DNA of 64,000 nucleotides, from NCBI GenBank assembly GCA_030247855.1, contig JAPDRN010000003.1, forward strand, positions 434,001 to 498,000, written 5' to 3'. This document shows positions 55,342 to 64,000 of the stretch, piece by piece. The stretch is from Knufia peltigerae (lineage: Eukaryota > Ascomycota > Eurotiomycetes > Chaetothyriales > Trichomeriaceae). How positions within the stretch are numbered: position 1 is the stretch's first letter; the number at the start of each line of letters is the position of its first letter. The notes under the pieces were generated by a model. The model worked only from the letters and a program-made list of their open reading frames with translations, was not told where the DNA came from and did no database searches. Made by a program: the position numbers and the translations under genes.

Positions 55342-56523
55342 ATGGCCCCAGCAACCGTGTCGGCCCTCGGTATGGCCCTCAATGGCAAGTCCGCATCTGT
55401 CGACATTCCAAAGCCTCGCGATGCCCTCGGCCGGGACAACTTCACTGTTGCACCGGCAGGCTCCCAAAACCACTCGGGCATGTTGCCTACTCCTCCCAAT
55501 TCCATCTCGCCGAACCTCCCTCCGCGCAACCACGGTCGCCGCGACAGCCGTCACCATGGCCCCGCGTCGCCAAAGAGCGCCGCTGTCGATTCAGACGTCG
55601 ATTTCCACGATGTCGACGATACCAATCAACCGACTGCACTGAGTGCTGAGGCTCTAGACAGCTTGGGTGATCTGGACAGTGCTGGCGCTATCACCCCCGG
55701 CATGTTGGCCAAGCATCACCTGCCTGACATTTTACTCTCCCATGGTCCCCTGGCCATCAGACACATCATGGGCTATTTGACTACCACGGTGCCAGGCTTC
55801 TCGCGCATCACCTCGGCCAAAGCACGTCGTCTTGTCGTGGCTGCGCTCGAGGGCAAGGGTGGCAATATCGAAAGAGAAGGCGATGTCATTTTCGATAAAG
55901 TGGGCTGGGGAAGATGGGATGCTCGCATCAAGGGCCAGCCGCCACGAGAGCGTCAGGGCACTGCCATGACACCTCCCGGGAGCCTACCCTCATCCTACTC
56001 TCAGCCTGGTTTACAGGTTCCCGGTCAGAGATCCTGGCGCACGGGTTCCCAAGACCTCGGCACCAGCTACACCGGTAACTCGGCCGTCTTTTCTCACTCG
56101 GAGATGGAATATGAGGACCAAGACATGCTGGAGCATGAAGCTGATAAGATGTCATTGGACGGCGATGAAGGCGGTTATGTATCGTCTATCGCCGAGGAAC
56201 CTCTCGACGAAGATCTCGGAGAAGGTGACGCTACGGACGAGGAAGACTGGGCCAGTATTGGCGCCGAAGCTCTTCGTGCGAGGTCTTTGCCGAACAATGC
56301 GAGATCGGTTTCTGGCCCTGGTCGGCTCTATCAACCTATCGCGACCTACTCTTATCGGCCCAGGCAGCGATCAAAGACTCCAGCTGAGATTGCTCGTACC
56401 GCCCCGACGAAGCCTGTTGCGATAAACCCTACACCTCCCTATTCATTTCCAAACGGCGCCGGCGTTAACAACTCCCAAGAACAAGCTGCGATTGAAGCTC
56501 TTTTGAGTCTTGGTTCTGTGTAA
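55342..56523 (+). CDS. STB3: Stb3-type Sin3-binding transcription regulator
   Basis: 393 aa from the ATG at 55342 (MAPATVSALGMAL). A frame-compatible ATG at 55297 probably lies inside a leader intron. The diagnostic Stb3 domain is GMLAKHHLPDILLSHGPLAIRH, then MGYLTTTVPGFSRITSAKARRL and VIFDKVGWGRWDAR. The remainder is Ser/Pro-rich with an acidic stretch (EEPLDEDLGEGDATDEEDW). The C terminus AIEALLSLGSV is an amphipathic helix of the kind that can dock on Sin3 PAH domains. In yeast Stb3 binds ribosome-biogenesis promoter elements and responds to glucose and TOR signals. The same role here is an inference. Confidence 0.9.
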   Translation: MAPATVSALGMALNGKSASVDIPKPRDALGRDNFTVAPAGSQNHSGMLPTPPNSISPNLPPRNHGRRDSRHHGPASPKSAAVDSDVDFHDVDDTNQPTALSAEALDSLGDLDSAGAITPGMLAKHHLPDILLSHGPLAIRHIMGYLTTTVPGFSRITSAKARRLVVAALEGKGGNIEREGDVIFDKVGWGRWDARIKGQPPRERQGTAMTPPGSLPSSYSQPGLQVPGQRSWRTGSQDLGTSYTGNSAVFSHSEMEYEDQDMLEHEADKMSLDGDEGGYVSSIAEEPLDEDLGEGDATDEEDWASIGAEALRARSLPNNARSVSGPGRLYQPIATYSYRPRQRSKTPAEIARTAPTKPVAINPTPPYSFPNGAGVNNSQEQAAIEALLSLGSV

Positions 56524-58108
56524 TATTATAATGATTAAAGGGTCGACGTTTGAACATGTCGTCGAACCTGGGTCGGATTGGGCATGCATGTGCCGGCATT
56601 CCAGCTTCGACACTTTTCTCGAGGATGCACGGCACTCATACCACTCCTTGAAACCCTTTCTGGCGTTCTTGGGATTCTTTTTTACGACGACACCCCTCTC
56701 CACTGATTATGACTTATGACCTTGAGCCGCATGGGCGACGCTGGCTCGGTTTCGGTGGACTCTTACTGTTTTCTTCTTTTCAACCATCGGTCGAAGTTGT
56801 CAACCAATTCAACTTCAACTTCGATCTGGCCTCTTACAATGGGCACGGCTGGCTCCAACGCCTGTCAACCCAGGAGACCATCTTTATGACAATATTTCTT
56901 TTGTAATGCATGTTTTTTTCGGGGGAAAATTATTGCTACAGCAGCAAACCAATTTGTTCAGATGAGAGGAATGAATGGGCTGAGGCTCATTGCGCAGAGC
57001 CTTGTTGACTGGTCATCTTCATTGATCGTACTAGAGATATCGATCTGCAACTCTGTCATGTTTACTCATTGCACGGAGTGATGAGCTTTATGCTTAGGAA
57101 AAAGGCATTCTTTGTCTGACACAAATGATAATAGCCCAAGTGGTGGGATTGGGCGGAGACAATGGCGCAAAGCATACTGAATACCAGTATAAGGCGTATT
57201 TTACGCTACTACACCTTTCATTTGTCATATGGTGAAGGGGGATGGAGAGCCACAAGGTAAAGGTGGTTGATTAGGGACGTTGTCCTAATCAAGGCGAGAC
57301 ATTGTCGCGAGGAGGAAGCAAGAAATCAAGCAATCAAGGACAAATGAGGGCAAAAGATTATGCAAGGAAGAAAACACCTTGGAGAGACAAGGAGGTGAAC
57401 CTGAGATGGCACTGAGGACAAGTGCTTTACCAAGAGGCGTTTCTCTTGTATATGTATTCATTTGAAATTGTATTGGTTGATTGAGTAACTTTTCTTGATG
57501 TCAATAGTGATATGTTCGAGGGGAGAATGATGATGGTGTTGGTGGTGGTGATTTTGGCCCTGTGATAAGTGGTAGTAGGGTGTGAAGGAAGATCTGATTG
57601 ATACTCTCTCTATTATACGAGTATTTTAGATTGACAATCAATTTTCATCCTTTGATTCGTGATCATTATCATTCTTCGAGGTGCTGTGTTTGACACGCCA
57701 CCGCGGTTTTGTTTTAACAGCTTTATATATTTGTACGGGGGACGAGTACAGAATAATTGTACAGATAATAATTTTCACGTCGATCATGTTTGTACCGTCA
57801 CAGATGCTATCAAAAGGAAAACACATGGTAACGGTTCAGTAACTCTTCGAGCTCTGCCATCTCACTCGTGCCTTTAAAAGATGGAAAAAGAGAAAAAAAA
57901 AGATCCAGATTCCAGACAATCTTCTCTTCCACCACACAACTGACTTGTTTTAAGAATCAACCTGACACCAATCTTCAGTTTCTTCTCCTCCTATCCATGA
58001 ACTCATAAAAATGTTCACCACGTTTTTCACTTTCTGATGCTGTTACAAGTATCATCTCGAACCCCCCCTCCCCCTTCCCCCATTTCCTGGGCTAGTACTT
58101 GAAACTCA
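56524..58108. other. Intergenic between convergent genes, 1.6 kb
   Basis: No gene supported. A+T-rich in the right half. Confidence 0.5.
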
Positions 58109-60096
58109 TCAAGACTTCTCGACGTCTCCATCTGCAGTATACAATTCCTCTTCCCTGATTTGATACCTGGCCGACTTACGAGCAGGGACATTGTTTTGAA
58201 ACTATGTGTATTTTTGAGTTTTGGACAACATACACGGAATGGGAGGGGAAGACGTTCACTCACCATGAAATCCAGCTCACCAAAAGTCCTATCTTTTGTT
58301 TCGAAAAGTCGGAAATAACCCCAGATCAACGTCAAGGTAGCGAGTCCCGCCCAGAAGAATGCCTGTTGAATTCCGAGGAAAAGAAAAAGGGATCAGTCAT
58401 TCGGCCACCAAAGAAACGACCGATCTAGAGTGCAACATACAGTTTTGCCCTTTGCATTCCAAGCCCCCGGGGATATCAATTTTGGTTGCAGCAGACCTCC
58501 GCATATGATGTTGCCGACGTAGTAGGTGCTCCGGGCGAGCACGACGGTCTGGGTGCGGAGACGGGTGGACCCTATTTCCGACACGAGGGTGTAGATGATG
58601 GGGCCGACGCTCATGGAGTAGGCGCCCAGCCAGACGATGCAGAGGAGGGACTGCCCCCACGCCAGAGCCTTTGTCTGGCGAGGCAGGGCGAGGAAACCGA
58701 TGGTCCAGAGGATGACGACGAGGGAGCCGAAACCGACGAGCCAGATGGTCCTTCGACCCCACCGGTAGAGGTAGAGCCAGGAGATGACGGTCCCCACGAA
58801 CGCGATGCCGGTGCCGCCGAGGGAGATGGCGTACGAGGCACTGGCGCCGATGCCGGTCTGTTGGAAGAAGAAGGACCCCGAGTAGCACAGGGCCCCCCCG
58901 TTTGTGATCTGGGACAGGAACCCCACGCACGCTATCTCGGTGCGGCGCCGGTTGGTGCCCCTGAACGCGTCCCAGAGCCTCACGCCCGCCCGCTCCGCCA
59001 TCTCGAGTTTGTTCGTGTGGACCATCATGGCGACGGTGGGGTCGATGTCGCCGTGGTGTTCGGGTTCCGTCAACCTCTCGAGTGACTTGCGGGCCGATTC
59101 GATCCGGTCGGTGCGGACAAAGTACCACGGGGATTCGGGTGCAAGGTACGCCGCGACGAAGAGAGGGACGGGCCATACCCCTGTTTCGTCATTCGTCATC
59201 GGAAGGCGTCAGTCGGTGATTGAGGAGTTTTGAGGACAACCATGGATACAAAATACCACGTCCGGAAAAAGCCGGGAGACTCACATTGTACAGCGAAAGG
59301 AACCCTATAACTCCAAGCCGTGTCGTTGTTCACGAGACCCTTGAGAACTCCCGCGGCGATGAACTGGCCTATGCACCAACAGAGATTGACGTACGCGGTC
59401 AGATACCCTCGGATCGCGAGGGGGGTGACCTCGGCGGCGTAAGAGGGCCCCGTCGTGGCAAAGACGCCCCAGGGGATGCCGCAGAAGAAGGACCCCACGA
59501 GCAGGACCTCGATCGTGGGCGCGAAGAAGACGATGAAGATGAAGCCGGTCAGCCAGAAGAGTGAGAACATGAGGACCCTGCGGTGTCCCCAGCGAGCCGT
59601 GGCCCACCCGTTGAACAGGGCGCCGATGATGTTGGCCAGAGCCCCGAGACAGTTGAAGCGTTGTTGCCACGTCGCGGAGATCTGGTAGCCGTTTTCTTCG
59701 TCGAGGTAGGCACCGTACTTTCGACGGAAAGAAGGATAACCATAGAAAGAACCTATCAGTGTCACGTCGTACCCTTCCATGACGACGGTCGTGGAGAGGA
59801 CTGTCCATGCCATGGAGAATGCACTGTTAGTAACAAAAACAAACACACCAAACAATCAAATAGATGGGTAGATGCCGTAAAGATTCGGCAACAAACGTAC
59901 GGATCGACCAGAACGCCGCCCGCTTGTACGTCCTCAAGGCCTGGAAGACTCCCATGCTGTGTTCCTGAGCCGTCCCTTCGAGGGCACCGCTGGCGAGGGT
60001 GGCATCGTGTAGGCCGACGTCCTTGAGGTGTCCGAGGCCAGTGTCTGAGGCTTCTACATGCATTCTGTCACTGCCATCCTTGATGACGGTCGCCAT
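58109..60096 (-). CDS. MFS sugar transporter, maltose/alpha-glucoside type
   Basis: Five exons: 60096-59897, 59823-59285, 59180-58441, 58362-58264 and 58201-58109, in phase, 556 aa. The N-terminal 60 residues are cytosolic. TM1 and its loop read VLSTTVVMEGYDVTLIGSFYGYPSFRRKYG, a hallmark of fungal alpha-glucoside transporters. GWATARWGHRR and RWGRRT are the paired MFS loops, PESPWYF follows TM6, and FETKDRTFGELDFMF and NNVPARKS close the protein. The first intron uses the donor GTTTGT; the alternative GTACGT would shift the frame. It is a plasma-membrane proton symporter for a di- or oligosaccharide. The middle exon is notably G+C-rich compared with neighbours. Confidence 0.9.
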
Positions 60097-61831
60097 AGTT
60101 GAAAAAGGAAAAGCAGAAGACTTCGTCAACACGCAATCCCAAATCTTTAGGACGTCTGGGTGACTCTTTGAAAAGGCAGAGGGGGTTACGACCGACCTAG
60201 GGGTCGGAGACGTCGTAAGGGGGGAGGATGGTCATTTACATACAAACCACAGAATGGTCCTTACCGATCTGTGAAAGGTCCGGTCGTCTTCTGCACGGGG
60301 AGCGTGAGCGTGGCTCTAGACCCTTCGTGATGTCTTCAGAGTCATTGGCTCGGCCAATCATTGAAAAGATGAGCTTCAAGTGTGTTAGACTTTGCGGGAT
60401 TGAGCCTGATTTCACTGGGCTCGATAGAAACTCGCAGCGCCCCTCGAGAAGACATGTTTTCGTAGCTGCTGTACGATGTACAGCGAGCGTACGTTCTGAG
60501 GAGATAACCCTGATCGTATTGGCCCAGGAGGGCGGACTTGCATCAAACTCGCATAGACGGAGAGGACCTCGTCAACTTCCCCCCCGCCGGGATTTTGTCA
60601 AGAACAGACGTGGAACAGAGCGAGAAGAGGGAATCGATGCAACCTTTCTTTTCTCCCTTTAGGCTGTATCTCGGTTCAATCCCACCTCACCCCTAGTGGT
60701 GTCTGGGGAAATAGGCATTCGCGGCGGCTTTCGATGTAGGCGATTGGGTGTGTGATGAAACCGTGGGGCCCCGCCTTGGATGTTAAATGCCTGAGGTGTT
60801 GAGTTTCTTTAGTGGCTTGTCCATGAATCTGTCAAACCGATCGAAAAGTCGTCTGGTACGGATACTCGGTAGGACGTCCATGGACATGGTCGCTTGTTGG
60901 CGCCGACAAAATAGACGACGACCTCTCTGATAAAGGAAGATCTCCGGAGGGAAACGTATCTCATCGGCTGAACGTCGGTTCCCACAGTCCGATACACATA
61001 CATACCCGTGAGTTGGACGGCATCTCGATCTCTTCCATCCAACTCAATGCGAGCATGGCATCTCACATCCAGGGCACATGCGACCCTTCGTTCAGGTCAA
61101 CATTGCTTCTGGGATGGACTTGTAAAGCGTTCGTCGGGGTGCTGGCACGGTGACATACGTGAGACCACGAGACCCCTACCTAACTTACCTGAGGATTTCG
61201 AGCCGAGCAACAATACAAAGCACAAATGGAGAACTAAAAATCAACATCGGGACTATGTTTTTCGTCATCGACTAATTCTGTAAGCAACATAGCTCTTCTT
61301 AGACTCGTACTTGTTTGCACCTAACTGGGCCTGTTAGAAGAGGCACAACAGGTTTCTGATCTTCTAGAACAACGCCCTAGATGGTCTTTGTCGTCTCCAG
61401 ACCCGCCACTGGCAGTGGTCACCTAGCTTGACCCGGACCTTTCTCTTTAGCCATTACGCTTCGACAGTCTCATCTATGGCTCTTCTAAGCGTCTGCATCA
61501 CCACACTTGAGAAAGAATGCAGACGCAGACAATGTCGAGTGGGGCTGGAATGGAGAGGCGCAGGAGGTCGACCACTGCCTCCCTCATCGTCATCTTCCTC
61601 GTCGTCTTCATCCGCTTCGGCGTCCTCATCTCCGACCAGGACGCCACCGCGGCGTTTCTTGGCACCTTTACCCGTGCTTTTCAGACACGAGGCCACGGCG
61701 CTGGTGGAAGTCGTGGACTCGTGATTCTTTTGGTCGTGATTCATGCCATCGTGACGTCGATCTTTCTCATGTCGATCATGTCGATGATCGTTATTATGCT
61801 TGTGGATGTCCTTCGCGAATTAACAAAAATT
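60097..61831. other. Intergenic, 1.7 kb
   Basis: Promoter of the MFS gene and 3' region of RLI1. 61454-61829 on the minus strand encodes a low-complexity frame (see findings). No gene called. Confidence 0.5.
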
Positions 61832-63917
61832 TCAACTCTCATCCTCCAGGAAAAAGTAATTGCCTGCAAGCTTCTGTTCCTGGTCCATTTGAGATTGATA
61901 TTTGTTGATGCGTGGTCTGTAGGAGTTGGGATCACGGCGGAAAGTGACGTCAAGGTTCCTCAGAAACTTGTTACATCCAGTAAGCAGACTCTCGGGAGTA
62001 TTGGCCCGGGCGTCGACGGATGGCTGGCCGTCAAAGACGATGACACGATCCGCCAGATAGGTAGCCATGATGAAATCGTGCTCGACAATGAAGGCAGTCT
62101 TCTTGCTGTGCATGATGAATCGCTTGATCACTCGGGCAGCAATGATACGCTGTTCGGAGTCGAGATAAGCCGATGGCTCGTCAATGAGATAGATGTCGGC
62201 AGGAAGACCAAGGGCAAGCACAATGGCGACACGTTGCAGTTCACCACCGGAGAGATTCTGGACCTCTTGGTCGATGAAGTCGTCGATCTTGAGCGGCTTG
62301 TAGACATCGGTCTGGAATTGAGGGTTGAGGAACGAAGCCTTGATACGCTTGAAGAAGAGCTGGCGGACAGTACCCTGGAATTTAGGGGTGATCTTCTGGG
62401 GCTTCATGGAGATGTTCATGGCCGGGACCTTCTGGGTGCCATCTGGTTTTTCGACACCAGCAAGCATCTTGCAGAAAGTGGTCTTTCCGGTACCGTTCTC
62501 CCCCATCATGACAATGATTTCCGAGTCTGTAAACGTGCCTTTTTCGATCTTGAGGTGGAAACTTCCCAGCGTCTTTTCCATAGCAGGGTACTCGAAGCCA
62601 CGTGCCCTGTCGGCCATGTAGTCTTCACCAGCTTCGGCAATACGGAAGGTCAAGCTTTCCTCACGGAAACGCAAGTTCTCGGTAGGGATGTGGCCGTCAA
62701 GGAAGATATTGATACCTTCACGGACAGAGGCCGGAAGAGTGACGACACCGTAGACGGCAGGTCTTCCGTAGAGGACGCAGATGAAGTCAGAAAGGTAGTC
62801 CAGGACTGACAGATCGTGTTCGACAACAATGACATAGTCATCAGGTCGAAGGAGTTCTCTAATGGTCTTAGCGGCACTCAAACGTTGCTTGACATCGAGG
62901 TAGGAGGATGGCTCGTCGAACATGTAGACATCCGCCTTTTGCACGCAGACAAGAGCGATAGCAAATCTTTGAAGTTCACCGCCTGAAAGAAGGCCGATTT
63001 CTCGCTCCTTGACAGCGTTGAGCTCTGGTAGGCTGTTAGTGTCAACTATTCATGTCCCCAGATAAGCAGTCTTACCTAGCACGTCCATGACATGGTCCAT
63101 GTTCCCCAAGTCTGCCTTGGCTTCAATAAGAGGCTTCACGGTTTTGACGGGGCCCTTGATGGCACGAGGGAGTTGGTCCACATATTGTGGCTTGACGATG
63201 GCTTTGAGGTCATCTTCCAACACCTTGGTGAAGTAGTCTGTTGTCGTCAGAAGCCGGGACATGGAAGTTCGCAGCGGAGCAACTCACTTTGCAATTCCGA
63301 GCCACGGAAATACTTCAAGATCTCTTCCCAGTCCGGTGGGTTGTCATAGCGCCCCAAGTTGGGCTTCAATTTACCACTGAGAATCTTCAAGGCAGTACTC
63401 TTTCCAATACCGTTTGTTCCAACCAGACCTAGCACTTGTCCCGGCCGGGGCATAGGAAGCCTGTGCAGCTTGAAACTGTTTGCCGAGTATCGGTGCGTAA
63501 CTTGAGTCTCGAGGTTTGTGGGCAAGTTGATAATGTGAATGGCACCAAACGGGCATTTCTTTGGACAGATACCACAACCAATACACAAACGCTCAGAAAT
63601 GTAGGCAATCTTGGACTCGGGCGTAACTTCTATGCAAAGTTTGCCAGTTCGGACGACAGGGCAGGATTTCTTGCATTCTTGACGGCATTTCTGTTCGGGT
63701 CAGAATGGTTTCTTTGTTTGGTCTCAATCGCACACACCTTTGGTTTGCACTGCGGGGCAGAAAATTGAAGTGTTAACAATCTACAATATGAAATTCCAAA
63801 CTGTGTGTGAAGGACCAACCTTGTCGCTATTGACAATAGCAATTCTAGAATGAAAGTCAGTTACTGTCCATGCTCTTCAGTACCAAAGAATGTATACCTT
63901 GTCAACTTGTCAGACAT
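61832..63917 (-). CDS. RLI1: ABCE1/Rli1 ribosome recycling ATPase
   Basis: Six exons: 63917-63898, 63844-63820, 63749-63738 (12 nt), 63690-63288, 63237-63076 and 63024-61832, in phase, 604 aa, against about 608 in yeast. The two 4Fe-4S clusters use Cys16, 21, 25, 29 and 38, and CIGCGICPKKC at 55-65. ATPase 1 has GTNGIGKST, LSGGELQRFAIA and YMFDEPSSYLD. The hinge is followed by ATPase 2 with GENGTGKTT, LSGGELQRVAIV and YLIDEPSAYLD. The C terminus is GNYFFLEDES. Rli1 splits post-termination ribosomes with eRF1/Dom34 and helps 60S export and initiation; it is essential. The 12-nt exon encodes CKPK, the first cluster Cys included, so skipping it would destroy a cluster. Confidence 0.97.
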
Positions 63918-64000
63918 CTTGACTGTCTCTCGAGTCGTGAAGCCGGCGGCGAAGAAATAACTGTGCGGTGTTCGGTAGCAAACAGCTGGTTCAAACCAAA

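Noticed and set aside
61517..62809. 430-codon plus-strand ORF antisense to RLI1
   Set aside because: It mirrors conserved RLI1 codons. The minus strand carries unmistakable ABC motifs, so this is a codon-bias shadow.
1..64000. CRISPR arrays, rRNA, transposons, telomere or centromere repeats
   Set aside because: Read for direct-repeat arrays, terminal repeats and transposase or reverse-transcriptase motifs. None seen.

Overview
The window is nuclear DNA of a filamentous ascomycete (Pezizomycotina). The reasons are dense genes with short introns (about 46-130 nt, GTAAGT-like donors, CTAAC-like branch sites, YAG acceptors), two Zn2Cys6 transcription factors, and orthologues of fungal Rho3, Stb3, Clf1, Prp31, Tpt1 and Rli1. 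A black-yeast or other Eurotiomycete relative is my guess from overall feel and cannot be proven from sequence alone. I support 25 intact protein genes and one decayed permease gene. I saw no rRNA, no convincing tRNA, no CRISPR and no transposon.

Left part (1-13.6 kb): a secreted-type Ser/Thr-rich membrane protein, an acidic hypothetical protein, a truncated amino-acid permease relic, a C69-type dipeptidase with Ser where the family has its catalytic Cys, a mitochondrial carrier, an intact paralogue of the relic permease, and a Zn2Cys6 regulator. The relic and the intact permease share intron positions and several exact exon lengths.

14-33 kb is mostly housekeeping: a MetE-like zinc methyltransferase, ribosomal protein uL6 (L9), Rho3 GTPase, an FMN split-barrel protein, a NIPSNAP protein, two single-pass membrane proteins with long tails, and tRNA 2'-phosphotransferase.

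33-46 kb: Prp31, then what looks like a small purine/nitrogen utilisation group. It comprises an XanA-like Fe(II)/2-oxoglutarate dioxygenase, a Zn2Cys6 regulator, an NCS1 nucleobase permease divergent from that regulator, and an alpha/beta hydrolase. GATA motifs occur in the promoters. A ZIP zinc transporter follows.

46-64 kb: the splicing factor Clf1, a large kelch-like membrane protein with an in-frame open extension beyond its stop, the Sin3-binding protein Stb3, a maltose-type MFS sugar transporter, and the ribosome recycling ATPase Rli1, which contains a 12-nt micro-exon.

Intergenic DNA repeatedly carries a short motif, TACTCCGTAC or its complement. I saw it only outside coding sequence. 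The best candidates for a second look are the purine-type cluster, the decayed permease pair, the Cys-to-Ser dipeptidase and this dispersed motif.
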